From Tillandsia leiboldiana (lineage: Eukaryota; Streptophyta; Magnoliopsida; Poales; Bromeliaceae): DNA of 64,000 nt. Each line of letters opens with the position of its first letter. Position 1 is the first letter of the stretch. Shown here piece after piece: positions 44,396 to 56,728 of the stretch. The position numbers and the translations under genes were made by a program. Below the pieces are notes generated by a model. That model searched no databases and was not told where the DNA came from. It was given only the letters and a program-made list of their open reading frames with translations. The stretch spans positions 1-64,000 of the forward strand of contig JAQNDB010000275.1 of NCBI GenBank assembly GCA_029204045.2, given 5' to 3'.

Positions 44396-44914
44396 GATTA
44401 AGATGGTATCAGAGACTTAGCTTTCAATCACAACAATTGGTGCCGACGTCCACAGGAATACCTCACTTAACTACAAAGGAATGGAATGGATAGATTATAG
44501 TAGAGTAGGACGCGAGTGATCGAGGGGGGGGTTCGTTGCATGTTAGTAGGGTGGTCTAGAGTTGACTCTTGTGGCGTGTGACAGACATGGCCCGTACTAG
44601 ATCATCGGCCGGGGACGCAGAGTCAGAGTCCGAGTCCTTTCTCTCGCTAAGTGGTTCGATGTGCCGTTGCTTATTAGCAAAGACTAAAGCCGACCTTCTT
44701 TGTGTGCATCCAGATAGAGGGCCGACTCAGCAAGCAACCGACGACGGAAATGGACATCGCCGACGAAGCCAATCGCCTGCTCCGCAACCAGCTGCGCGAC
44801 GTGGCTGGGCAACTGCTAACTCTCGCGGAGCGCCTGAGCATGCTGACACAGGAACTCGAGGGCGTCGACCGATTCCGGGGCGGCAGCAGAGGCGTTGCCC
44901 CTCCCGGGGTGCGG
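44396..44914 (+). pseudogene. gag: Element C internal segment 1 (primer site and gag stub)
   Basis: 519 bp. A primer site tggtatcagaga starts about nine bases after LTR 1. A gag start (MARTRSSAGDAES, ATG at 44587) mirrors MARTRSTAED of element A. A later piece in another frame (MDIADEANRLLRNQLRDVAG, 44750 on) matches the element A coiled-coil region. After about 110 codons of gag the sequence joins LTR 2 at its exact first base. There is no polypurine tract, zinc knuckle or pol. Confidence 0.85.
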
Positions 44915-47774
44915 TGTAATAACCGCGGCTTTATTTGCCTTTCTAGACCTTCTTTTAAAATTCTTGTAAATCCACTTTTCGACTAAGGGGTCCGGGGGTG
45001 AATTATTTTTCTTTATCTCTGGGCAGACTGCCGGGGCTCGCGGGTATTTTTAGACAATAAAGCTCGCGAAATGGATTTCGGCGGCGCGATCGGATCTGGA
45101 TTCTGACCCCGGAATCTCCCAGAATAAATTCCGGAAGTTGGCAGCAGTTCAGGCGACTTACACGTTCTTCGAGGCGGACCGGACCCAGGTTCGCACCCAA
45201 ACTCATTTCGCCGAGATTGATTTGTATTTTGGGACTTAGGGTTAAGTTCCCGTGTACGGAGGCGGCTAATATTAATACGTTTGTGTTGGGTTTAGTTTTG
45301 GAGTTTTCCTACCGTTCCTCTCACCCAAACCCTCCTCTTCCCACCGATCGGCGCGAGGCACCGCGGCGGAGCAATCGAGGAACGGGAAGAACACCGCACA
45401 CCTCCGGAACCGGGCACGCAAGAACGGGATAATCCTCGTCTCTCCCTCCCTCTTCATCGGCGAGTCGGAGGCGCTTTGGTTCGGTGAGTTTTTATTATCT
45501 TTTTAGCTAGGGTTTTCTTCCGGATCGTCGCACGGGAAGGGGGGGGGGGGGGAGACGGTTCACCCCGGCCGGCCGCACCACCGCCGTCGCGAGGCACCCT
45601 TGCGCGCAGGGCTAGGGCACCGGGCGTGCGGGTCTGGCACCCGCGCGGGCCCGGGCGCCGCGCGGGGTCATCCGTGCGTGCGGGTCTGGCACCCGCGCGG
45701 GCCTGGGCGCCGCGCGGGGTCGCCCGTGCGTACGGGTCTGGGCGCCCGCGCGGAGCCTGGGCGCCGCGCGGGGTCGCCCGTGCGTGCGGGTCTGGCACCC
45801 GCGCGGGCCTGGGCGCCGCGCGGGGTCGCCCGTGCGTGCGGGCTGGGCGCCCGCGCGGAGCCTGGGCGCCGCGCGGGGCCGCCCGTGCGTGCGGGCTGGG
45901 CGCCGCGCAGGGCAGCCCGTGCGTGCGGGCTGGGCGCCCGTGCTGGACCTGGGCGCCGCCGCGGTCAGGGAGCCGTGCGGGCAACACACCGCACGGAGCC
46001 TGATACGCGTGCGGCCACCGCGGCAGCACGGTCGCCGCCGCCTCGGGTTTCCGACTCGGCCGCCGCCGCCGCCGTCGAACCCGGGAGCCCGTTCCACGAC
46101 GGGACCCGAGTATCTGTTCTTGTTCCTCGTTTTACGTTGGGTAGTCGCTGACTTCTTCCCGGTGGATCTTTTTGCAGTTTTGGGGAGCGCACCGGGACAC
46201 GGGGGTTAGCGCATTGTTCATCGCTCGTAAAGGTGGGTTTTTACTCTTAAGTCTTAACATTTAATTCTATCATGGTGGACGGGGTCATCCATAAGTGTAC
46301 TTGGGTTAAACCTGGTAGGGAGGCATCATTTATTCGTCATGGCTTTACGGTGCCCGTGATTAGACATACATATTGGTTCATGTCGCTCTCATGCACGTAT
46401 GGGAGTATGCTGTGATTATATATATACTGTTTCATATAGTTCTCATGCACGTATAGGAGTATGCTGTGATTATATATATACTGTTTCATATAGTTCTCAT
46501 GCACGTATAGGAGTATGCTGTGATTATATATATACTGTTTCATATAGTTCTCATGCACGGATATGTTTATGTTATTTCATACGGTTCATACATTGATATA
46601 TATATATATATGGTTCACGGTTACTATGCTCGGCTGCAACACGCGCACCCGCGGTTTGGCCACCGCAAAGGGTGTGCTTTTCCGGAAAAGTGGTCCATGA
46701 CCCGTGTATACCCACAGGACGGCGTGGGGCCTCTTTAGTTGTGGGGCATGTATGCGCCAAGGTGTGAGCGGTGCGACCCGTCGGTTTAGTTGTCCGACGT
46801 GGGAGCGGTGCGACCCGTCGGTTTAGTTGTCCGACGTGGGAGCGGTGCGACCCATTCGGTTTAGTTGTCCGACTTGGGCGCGGTGCGATTCGTCGGTTTA
46901 GTTGTCCGACGGGATCGGGTATTGCAGGTTTACAGGTGTTTGATTCTACTTTTCCCTTGCGGGGAGGGGTGGTTGCTCCGGATAGACTACGGTTGGACGT
47001 TTTCTTTACCTGCTTTATTATTATCTTTTATGACTAGTCGCTGACTTCCCGCTTTGCGACAGGGTCCTACAGGGGGGAGAGTTAGGCGACGGCGAGGCCA
47101 CGGCTAGAGGTGTTGGGTCTCAGGAGACCGGAACAGTATTTTACTCTTTACTTTCGCATTCCATTTATTATTTGTAGACTGTGGATGGTTCTCGATACCC
47201 TCGTGGGGTCGGTGTGGATGTCGGTACGGTGACAACTAAATTGTTTAGTTTTCTTTACATCTCTGTGGGCCGCTTTGGAAAATAAAATAGCAAATAAAAG
47301 AACAGATTGCGAAAACTACTATTTCAAAATTCGGGTGTCGTGTGGGCACCGTTTTCAAAACCTTGTGGATTTATGGTTTGCGAAAATGGATTTCAAAACC
47401 TAAGTGTCGTGTGGGCACTGTTTTCAAACCCCTGAGTTTATGTTGCTTTCGAAAAAGGGTTTTCAAAATATGGGTGCCGGGTGGGCGCCGTTTCAACAAT
47501 TGTGGGTTTTATCCTTTCAAACTAATCGGCCGTTAGTTTATTCTGCACCTTGTGAATGGTTATACGTTTGGTTTGTTGTGATTGAATGTTTACTCGTTAT
47601 TGAACATTGTACAAACCGCGACGCCGTGCATATACAGGGGAGACTCTGTCCGTTTGTAGAGTGATCCTGTATATGCGGCGGATCTGGGTACGCGCCGGGG
47701 AAGAAGGTTTTCAAAAAAAAAAATATACCCTTTTGTAATCCGTTTCCGCTAAATTAATCCCCCGGGGCGTGACA
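44915..47774 (+). repeat. Element C LTR 2 (shared, central)
   Basis: 2860 bp. The hairpin is at 47629-47675. It shares several variants with LTR 3 against LTR 1 (for example agactgccgg near 45025). Confidence 0.95.
47629..47675 (+). other. Conserved LTR hairpin, element C LTR 2
   Basis: Same 47-nt structure as in LTR 1. Confidence 0.75.
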
Positions 47775-48293
47775 GATTAAGATGGTATCAGAGACTTAGC
47801 TTTCAATCACAACAATTGGTGCCGACATCCACAGGAATACCTCACTTAACTACAAAGGAATGGAATGGATAGATTATAGTAGAGTAGGACGCGAGTGATC
47901 GAGGGGGGGGTTCGTTGCATGTTAGTAGGGTGGTCTAGAGTTGACTCTTGTGGCGTGTGACAGACATGGCCCGTACTAGATCATCGGCCGGGGACGCAGA
48001 GTCAGAGTCCGAGTCCTTTCTCTCGCTAAGTGGTTCGATGTGCCGTTGCTTATTAGCAAAGACTAAAGCCGACCTTCTTTGTGTGCATCCAGATAGAGGG
48101 CCGACTCAGCAAGCAACCGACGACGGAAATGGACATCGCCGACGAAGCCAATCGCCTGCTCCGCAACCAGCTGCGCGACGTGGCTGGGCAACTGCTGACT
48201 CTCGCGGAGCGCCTGAGCATGCTGACACAGGAACTCGAGGGCGTCGACCGATTCCGGGGCGGCAGCAGAGGCGTTGCCCCTCCCGGGGTGCGG
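47775..48293 (+). pseudogene. gag: Element C internal segment 2 (primer site and gag stub)
   Basis: Same 519-bp segment as at 44396, differing by about two bases by eye (gccgacatcc for gccgacgtcc, ctgctgactc for ctgctaactc). It joins LTR 3 at the same base. Confidence 0.85.
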
Positions 48294-51155
48294 TGTAATA
48301 ACCGCGGCTTTATTTGCCTTTCTAGACCTTCTTTTAAAATTCTTGTAAATCCACTTTTCGACTAAGGGGTCCGGGGGTGAATTATTTTTCTTTATCTCTG
48401 GGCAGACTGCCGGGGCTCGCGGGTATTTTTAGACAATAAAGCTCGCGAAATGGATTTCGGCGGCGCGATCGGATCTGGATTCTGACCCCGGAATCTCCCA
48501 GAATAAATTCCGGAAGTTGGCAGCAGTTCAGGCGACTTACACGTTCTTCGAGGCGGACCGGACCCAGGTTCGCACCCAAACTCATTTCGCCGAGATTGAT
48601 TTGTATTTTGGGACTTAGGGTTAAGTTCCCGTGTACGGAGGCGGCTAATATTAATACGTTTGTGTTGGGTTTAGTTTTGGAGTTTTCCTACCGTTCCTCT
48701 CACCCAAACCCTCCTCTTCCCACCGATCGGCGCGAGGCACCGCGGCGGAGCAATCGAGGAACGGGAAGAACACCGCACACCTCCGGAACCGGGCACGCAA
48801 GAACGGGATAATCCTCGTCTCTCCCTCCCTCTTCATCGGCGAGTCGGAGGCGCTTTGGTTCGGTGAGTTTTTATTATCTTTTTAGCTAGGGTTTTCTTCC
48901 GGATCGTCGCACGGGAAGGGGGGGGGGGGGGAGACGGTTCACCCCGGCCGGCCGCACCACCGACGTCGCGAGGCACCCTTGCGCGCAGGGCTAGGGCACC
49001 GGGCGTGCGGGTCTGGCACCCGCGCGGGCCCGGGCGCCGCGCGGGGTCATCCGTGCGTGCGGGTCTGGCACCCGCGCGGGCCTGGGCGCCGCGCGGGGTC
49101 GCCCGTGCGTACGGGTCTGGGCGCCCGCGCGGAGCCTGGGCGCCGCGCGGGGTCGCCCGTGCGTGCGGGTCTGGCACCCGCGCGGGCCTGGGCGCCGCGC
49201 GGGGTCGCCCGTGCGTGCGGGCTGGGCGCCCGCGCGGAGCCTGGGCGCCGCGCGGGGCCGCCCGTGCGTGCGGGCTGGGCGCCGCGCAGGGCAGCCCGTG
49301 CGTGCGGGCTGGGCGCCCGTGCTGGACCTGGGCGCCGCCGCGGTCAGGGAGCCGTGCGGGCAACACACCGCACGGAGCCTGATACGCGTGCGGCCACCGC
49401 GGCAGCACGGTCGCCGCCGCCTCGGGTTTCCGACTCGGCCGCCGCCGCCGCCGTCGAACCCGGGAGCCCGTTCCACGACGGGACCCGAGTATCTGTTCTT
49501 GTTCCTCGTTTTACGTTGGGTAGTCGCTGACTTCTTCCCGGTGGATCTTTTTGCAGTTTTGGGGAGCGCACCGGGACACGGGGGTTAGCGCATTGTTCAT
49601 CGCTCGTAAAGGTGGGTTTTTACTCTTAAGTCTTAACATTTAATTCTATCATGGTGGACGGGGTCATCCATAAGTGTACTTGGGTTAAACCTGGTAGGGA
49701 GGCATCATTTATTCGTCATGGCTTTACGGTGCCCGTGATTAGACATACATATTGGTTCATGTCGCTCTCATGCACGTATGGGAGTATGCTGTGATTATAT
49801 ATATACTGTTTCATATAGTTCTCATGCACGTATAGGAGTATGCTGTGATTATATATATACTGTTTCATATAGTTCTCATGCACGTATAGGAGTATGCTGT
49901 GATTATATATATACTGTTTCATATAGTTCTCATGCACGGATATGTTTATGTTATTTCATACGGTTCATACATTGATATATATATATATATATGGTTCACG
50001 GTTACTATGCTCGGCTGCAACACGCGCACCCGCGGTTTGGCCACCGCAAAGGGTGTGCTTTTCCGGAAAAGTGGTCCATGACCCGTGTATACCCACAGGA
50101 CGGCGTGGGGCCTCTTTAGTTGTGGGGCATGTATGCGCCAAGGTGTGAGCGGTGCGACCCGTCGGTTTAGTTGTCCGACGTGGGAGCGGTGCGACCCGTC
50201 GGTTTAGTTGTCCGACGTGGGAGCGGTGCGACCCATTCGGTTTAGTTGTCCGACTTGGGCGCGGTGCGATTCGTCGGTTTAGTTGTTCGACGGGATCGGG
50301 TATTGCAGGTTTACAGGTGTTTGATTCTACTTTTCCCTTGCGGGGAGGGGTGGTTGCTCCGGATAGACTACGGTTGGACGTTTTCTTTACCTGCTTTATT
50401 ATTATCTTTTATGACTAGTCGCTGACTTCCCGCTTTGCGACAGGGTCCTACAGGGGGGAGAGTTAGGCGACGGCGAGGCCACGGCTAGAGGTGTTGGGTC
50501 TCAGGAGACCGGAACAGTATTTTACTCTTTACTTTCGCATTCCATTTATTATTTGTAGACTGTGGATGGTTCTCGATACCCTCGTGGGGTCGGTGTGGAT
50601 GTCGGTACGGTGACAACTAAATTGTTTAGTTTTCTTTACATCTCTGTGGGCCGCTTTGGAAAATAAAATAGCAAATAAAAGAACAGATTGCGAAAACTAC
50701 TATTTCAAAATTCGGGTGTCGTGTGGGCACCGTTTTCAAAACCTTGTGGATTTATGGTTTGCGAAAATGGATTTCAAAACCTAAGTGTCGTGTGGGCACT
50801 GTTTTCAAACCCCTGAGTTTATGTTGCTTTCGAAAAAGGGTTTTCAAAATATGGGTGCCGGGTGGGCGCCGTTTCAACAATTGTGGGTTTTATCCTTTCA
50901 AACTAATCGGCCGTTAGTTTATTCTGCACCTTGTGAATGGTTATACGTTTGGTTTGTTGTGATTGAATGTTTACTCGTTATTGAACATTGTACAAACCGC
51001 GACGCCGTGCATATACAGGGGAGACTCTGTCCGTTTGTAGAGTGATCCTGTATATGCGGCGGATCTGGGTACGCGCCGGGGAAGAAGGTTTTCAAAAAAA
51101 AAAATATACCCTTTTGTAATCCGTTTCCGCTAAATTAATCCCCCGGGGCGTGACA
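48294..51155 (+). repeat. Element C LTR 3
   Basis: 2862 bp. The hairpin is at 51010-51056. About eight differences from LTR 1 besides G-run and TA-repeat lengths. Confidence 0.95.
51010..51056 (+). other. Conserved LTR hairpin, element C LTR 3
   Basis: Same 47-nt structure as in LTR 1 and LTR 2. Confidence 0.75.
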
Positions 51156-51720
51156 AAAACCACATCAAAATCCTGAAGTCGGCGCAAGACCAACAGGTCA
51201 ATGGGTAAAATCCACGGTCCTAACTGCACTGGGCAGGACCAACAGCACTCATCTACATGCAATACACAACCCGGAACCTGGACCTCTAATGCATGAGTCA
51301 ATGGCCCAATCTCAAACCCATGCGAAGATGCAAATGTACTACTGATGAATGAATGTGATGTTCCAGTATCAAAAAGCGCTCGAGCACGGGTAGAGGAGAT
51401 AAGAATAATACCTGCTACTACCTGATCCGCTGCTGTGGAATCCTCGACCTGAGCGGCGTACACTCGCCCGCTCGCTGGAGGTCGTCTCTCAGACTGTCGT
51501 GAGGAGGTGGCACGATCCCCCCGGGTGAAGCTCGGCGAAGCTCCCACTGCCTGTAGGGGCAAGGGAGAAGTCGACGTAGTCGACGGTGCTGATGACCCTG
51601 CCCTCGGGCAAGTCCAAGCTATATGTCCCGGTTGTCCACATCGATAGCATCTGCCCTGTCGCTGCTCGCACTGCTGAGGTGCGTGAGGCCCGCCACAAAT
51701 CACACACTGATCGGAACGCC

Positions 51721-51763
<43 letters not shown>

Positions 51764-52801
51764 TCTAGGCGGCCGATGACCCCCTGGCCTCTGCCTCCTC
51801 TGTGACCCGCGGCCTCGAGGCTGAATCTGTGGTTGCGGTGGTCTCGGGGGCCTCGGTCTGCTTGACTGCCCAAAATCCTGAGGTGTGGGGCGCTTCTCCC
51901 CGGAGCTGGTCCCTGGCGCCTCGCCCCTCTCTGTCATAATAACGGTCCCTTGGGAGACCCATCGAGCTCGCTCAATAGCTGCGTCCAAGGTAGGTGACCG
52001 ATGGGAGTGGACGTGATGGTAGATATCCTGGTGCAATCCTCTCTCAAATAGATCAACCCTCTGCGGCTCATCTGGGGCGACGTATGGAACACTGTTCAGT
52101 AAGCGCTGAAACTCTCGTATATACTCCTGTAGGGGTCGGCTACCCTGCTGTAGCCGTCGAAGATCTCCTTCGAGTTTCTGCTTTGCACTGTCGGGGAAGT
52201 AAGCCCCGCGCAGTAAAGCTCGAAACTCGTGCCAAGTCAGCAACTGTACGCCCGGCGGTCCAACAGGGCGAACCCGACGCCACCAAGTCTCGGCGTCTTT
52301 CTCCAAAAAGTGAGTTCCCAGGTGCACTTGATACTCCTCCTTGATGAAAAGATTCTCGAATAATTTTTCCATAGCTGCTATCCAGTTCTCGACCTCCCAC
52401 GGCTCCGAGCTCAGACCAGAGAACCGCGGGGGATGGAACTGGCTAATATAAGACAGTCGATCCGTGAGCTCTCTCTGCTCTGCCTCCGTCAAAGGAGCAA
52501 TCTGTGACGAGGTCGCCGAGGTAGCTACTGGGGGCGCCGCTGGAGGTGCCCTCTGTTCGAGTAACCTCACCAACCGTTCCACATTCTCTTGCTGGCCCTT
52601 GGCTGCCTCCTCCTGGCGCCTAACTGTCTCCTCCTGGCGTTTGGATGCCTCATCTTGGCGTTGCAACGCCTCCGACAAATAGGCCACCTAGGCCCGCAGC
52701 GCCTGAACCTCTCCCTGATCAACTGGTGGAGCCTCCTGCCGCACAGGCTCCTCGTCTGCGGCTGGGTGAGCCCTCGTCGTAGCTCGACGTCTCGGAGGCA
52801 T
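51156..52801 (-). pseudogene. gag-pol: Element B gag and N-terminal protease
   Basis: The probable start is the ATG at 52801 (MPPRRRATTRAHPAADEEP). A TAG at 52688-52690 stands where Gln is likely, 38 codons in, and 531 codons follow from a later Met. In order: KRQEE-type coiled coil, gag domain (PPRFSGLSSEPWEVENW, ETWWRRVRP), basic Arg/Gly region, a 14-residue glutamine run coded by a (CAG)n tract at about 51723-51765, CCHC knuckles (CVICGGPHAPQQC, CYRCGQPGHIAWTC) and aspartic protease ALFDTGTSHSFI. The frame is cut by element C at LQDFDVV. It resumes at 41532. Confidence 0.9.
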
Positions 52802-53073
52802 CGCAAATCCTGAAATCAAAACCGAACATCAGGACCAAGAATCGCTCAACCCAATCAAACGGGAGTCTATACATGTTACCCATTCTAAAGCGTAATGTCG
52901 TCTGCAGCCGACATGTCCCCTTTAGAGAATAAACATGCAAAATTACTCGCCCCAATCCCCTGGGGGAGTTACAACTCAATCATGACTCTCGCAGAAATTC
53001 ACGTCTCTCTCGATAGTCAACCTACTATCCAGCTAAAAGCCTAGGGTCTCTAAGTCCTCAATGACCTATAAAC
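52802..53073 (-). other. Element B 5' leader
   Basis: Noncoding sequence between primer site and gag start. No other signal recognised. Confidence 0.6.
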
Positions 53074-53090
53074 CTAGGCTCTGATACCAC
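53074..53090 (-). other. Element B primer-binding site
   Basis: The minus strand reads tggtatcagagcctagg, eight bases inside the 5' LTR; initiator tRNA-Met type. Confidence 0.92.
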
Positions 53091-53097
53091 TCTAATC

Positions 53098-55524
53098 TGT
53101 CACGCCCCGGGGTCGAAACTGCGACCCGGGCTCGCTAACAGATCCGCCATCTGTACGGAAACTGCCGTACAGACGAAGCGTCTACCCTGCAAATAAATCT
53201 ATAGCTAACAGATATCAGAGCAAAAGTAAGTACATGCTATAGAAAGGAAACAGAACAACTGTACTAGAGTAAATAAAATCCAAGATACAAGCTGTCCTCA
53301 AGATACAAAGATAACACCTCTCAAAATCTCACTCTACAAAAGTGGAAACTCAAAAGGGTACTGCTACCTCTCCACTAAACTGACCCGGGTAAGCGACTAG
53401 TCGGCCACGCCCTTACCTCGATCTGAAGACTCCGCACGGGAAGGAGTCGGAGCAGCTGCCTCAGGAAAACCTGCACCGCAGCGGGTGTGAGAACTACTGC
53501 AAAGGTAGTTCCCAGTGGGTACCGTCCTCAAAGCACACGGTATGCCCACTAAGTCCACCGGAGGCACAAAAAGGTAAACAAATAGATAGATAGATAGATA
53601 AATGGGAAAGCTGGAAATCTATCTCTATATGCCTCTACATATTCTCAAAGGAAAAACACTCATCTATGAACATGCAGTGTAACTCACTCACACATCTCAC
53701 CCAAATCTCAATGACTGTCCTCTTTGGACCAGTCAAGATAAAGTCAAGCCTGCGCTCATCTACTGCCGCACATCCCGGAGGAACGGACTTACGTAGGGTG
53801 TCCCTCAAGGACTAACAGTAACACATCGCAGCCTCGTCAGGCTCGGTATCATCATCGCACCCGGGGCGTAGCTCAAGGGGAGCGACCCCACCGAACTCAA
53901 GTATCTCAAGTATCTCATAACTGGCAAACATGCCAGGCTCAGCAGGCTATAATCCACGATCAAATAGATCGGAAACACAGTGGATACACGACACACTCTC
54001 ATGTCAAGGTCGGAGTAAACTCCACGACTGAATCTGAAGTGCTCAAATAGAACCCCCAATGACACTAGTAAAACTCAAAAAGCCACAGAAAGGCTCTAAT
54101 AATCAACAAATATCTCCTCGGCCCCCCGGCACGAGAGAACAAGCACCCGAACCCATGCAGCATCACTAGAACCCTCAGACATTTTAAAACCATTTTTAAA
54201 AGTCGGTTTTCTAATAAAACAAGCATTCGGATTTTTAAAACGGTTCGGGAGCTTAAATGAGGCCAACCAAGTACACAGTCTAGTGTCATATAATGTCAAG
54301 AGTCCACTAAAAATACTCTGGAGTTTAGATAATATTTCTATAATTTTCTAGGCAACTATCAGATCATTTAACAGCTAAAATATACAGTTTTGACATGATC
54401 AAAGTGCGTTCTGAAGCATTAGAGGGCATTCCACGATTTTTAGAAGAAAATCCAACCCACCTCAAATGCTTTCCGAAGGCCGCGCCGAAATCGGTGAAGA
54501 AACGGGCGCAAACTGACGAAAAACTGAACTGCGCCTCTCGCGCGCGCGCGCACCGTCGCGCGTCTCGGAAAAATCCACGGAGCTCCAAACAACCTCCACA
54601 GCACCCAGCTAGGCCACCATAAAAATCTCAGCTCAATCCGATCACCCCAGTCCACGAATCAAGCATGCGTAGAGTTGCGGATTTGCACAGTAATCCCTCT
54701 GCATGCATGCAGCCCGAGAGCACAGGGAGAGAGCAAGGATAGAAATTAACTCAAATTACCATTCAAATCCAACAATAAAACCCAAGAGGAGAATCAAAGA
54801 GTCCAAATCCACAATCTCCAACAATCAATTTACCTCAATTTGCTCCTCGCGTGCGCAGGTTGACCCGGTCAACACCCTCAAGCAGCACGAACCAGGACTC
54901 CCTGCTTCTTCTCCTCTACTTCCTCCTCTTCTTCTTCTTCTCAGGCAGCAAGGAATGGAGGAGGATGGATAAGGGATGAGATAAGGGTGAGGGAGCTGTG
55001 TTGAGGGGTATAAAAATCAACGCGGGAGTAGTTGGAACAGAAGAAGCCCATACCTCGGTTTACTGTGCAAGTCCGGGCCATATCGGGCTCCCCCTGTGCC
55101 TGTGTACCGGTACCACCCCCTTGGTACTGGTACACAGCCCCTGGTTCCGGAACCAAGCACCTGGTTCCGGAACCAGCCACCCAAAACTCCCAGAAACAGC
55201 TCGAAAATCTCCAGAATCGCCCCGTCAACTCACTTTCTCGCCTCGGGACTTCCGCATCACCCCGAAACCAACCGAACACCCCTGTAAAAACATATTACAC
55301 ATGTCCCAAGGGTTCAACTCACATCAAAACCATCCAAGAAGCCCCAGCTCGACCCGCAAGCTCTAAAGCCGACGCCAACTCACTTTCCTTCAAAAAGACT
55401 TCCGCGTCGCTCCGGGACCACCCGAACCTCTCTGTATATACAAACGGAAACTGCTGAAGGTATTTCCACAATACCAGGCTGCCCCGTGGAGTCGGTACAC
55501 TGCCCGAAGCTCCGGAACTCTACA
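53098..55524 (-). repeat. 5' LTR of element B
   Basis: 2427 bp, same ends and length as 35919-38345, with target copy ctagc at 55525-55529. Confidence 0.95.
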
Positions 55525-56728
55525 CTAGCTACAGGGGCGAAAGTTTCATCAAAGTCTATACCTTCTACTTGAGAGTAGCCTTGAGCAACTAATCGTGCTT
55601 TGTTCCTGATGATAGTACCATCCTCATTTTTCTTGTTCTTGAAAATCCATTTGGTACCTATCACATTATGTTGCTTTGGAGGCTTCGTTAATTCCCAGAC
55701 TTTGTTTCGCTCAAATTGATGGAGCTCTTCCTGCATTGCTTTAATCCAGTAGTCAGCCTGAAGAGCTTCATCTATGTTCTTTGGTTCGATTAAAGATACG
55801 TAGCAAGCGAATCCACAAACCAACTGCCTCCGAGTTCTAACTCCTTCTTGTGGGTCTCCAATGATGTTTGATTCAGGATGATCCTTGGAGATGCGTAAAG
55901 TTTGAGGTAACGGAGTACTCGGAGGTACATGAGACGATTCCTGCACATCAGATAAACTTGAAGAACCATTAGATGCGTCATTAATATTGGAAGTATTATT
56001 ATGAGAAGATGCAATGGCAGGTGTATCATCATCTAGAGAGATATCGAGGGTAGATTTTTCAGATGCAAAGTGAAAAGCTTCATCTACTTTAACATTTATA
56101 GATTCTACGATCGTCTTAGATTCCAAGTTAAATACCCGATATGCTCTACTATTTGTAGAATACCCCAAGAAAATCCCTTCGTCACTTCGAGAGTCAAACT
56201 TTTCAAGATTTTCACGGTCACGTAAAATGTAACACCGACTCCCGAAGATGCAAAAATATTTGATGTTGGGTTTTCTACCACACCATAGTTCATATGGTGT
56301 ATTTAACGTTCCCGGGCGCAAATAAACTCGATTAATTACATAGATTGCAGTGTTCACAGCTTCAGCCCAAAAATGTAGCGGTAAATTCCGGCTGTGAAGC
56401 ATAACATGTGCCATCTCTTGAACAACCCTATTTTTGCGCTCGACAACACCATTCTGTTGAGGTGGATAGGGTGCTGAGAATTCATGCTTAATACCGTTGG
56501 AAGTGCAAAAATCAATGAATTTTGAATTTATGAATTCTCCACCTCTATCACTTCTAACACGAATGATCTTTTCATTCTTTTCAATCATAATACGATGGCA
56601 AATCTCGTGAAAAGAATCAAAAGTATCAGCTTTCTCTTTTAAAAATGCTACCCAAGAATATCGAGAGAAATCATCAACCAATAAGAAAATATACCATTTA
56701 CCTCCCAAAGATGGTTGACGAGTTGGCC
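55525..56728 (-). pseudogene. pol: Sirevirus copy 2 pol: integrase (N-truncated) and RT N-terminus
   Basis: The minus strand opens at PTRQPSLGGKWYIFLLVDDFSR, past the zinc site and past the first catalytic Asp. The second Asp (VRSDRGGEF) and the Glu (QNGVVERKNR) are present, then the integrase C-terminus (FLGYSTNSRAYRVFN), a Ser/Asp-rich linker and the start of RT (NKVWELTKPPKQHNVIGTKW to DETFAPVA). Copy 1's frameshift after ESINVK is absent here. The frame is then cut by element B. Loss of the first Asp inactivates integrase. Confidence 0.9.

Larger units (their letters stand above)
41533..51155 (+). mobile_element. Element C: tandem LTR-internal-LTR-internal-LTR gypsy derivative
   Basis: Three near-identical LTRs (41533-44395, 44915-47774, 48294-51155) alternate with two near-identical 519-bp internal segments, all within one aaaac target duplication (41528-41532 and 51156-51160). 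The period is 3379-3382 bp. LTR ends, primer site and gag start resemble element A, so it is a non-autonomous relative. There is no protease, RT or integrase. It sits in the protease gene of element B just before LGMDW. Confidence 0.95.
35919..55524 (-). mobile_element. Ty3/gypsy element B (chromovirus-like), minus strand, hosts element C
   Basis: Two 2427-bp LTRs (about 19 differences by eye), TSD ctagc at 35914-35918 and 55525-55529, tRNA-iMet primer site and a strong polypurine tract. Gag, protease, RT, RNase H, integrase and tail read on the minus strand. Without element C it is about 10 kb. Only one premature stop in gag, one frameshift between protease and RT and the C insertion stand against function, so it was recently active. 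Confidence 0.94.

Noticed and set aside
46337..46596. Repetitive peptide frames (VCCDYIYTVSYSSHARI type) in element C
   Set aside because: Product of the 54-bp TA-rich tandem repeat being a multiple of three.
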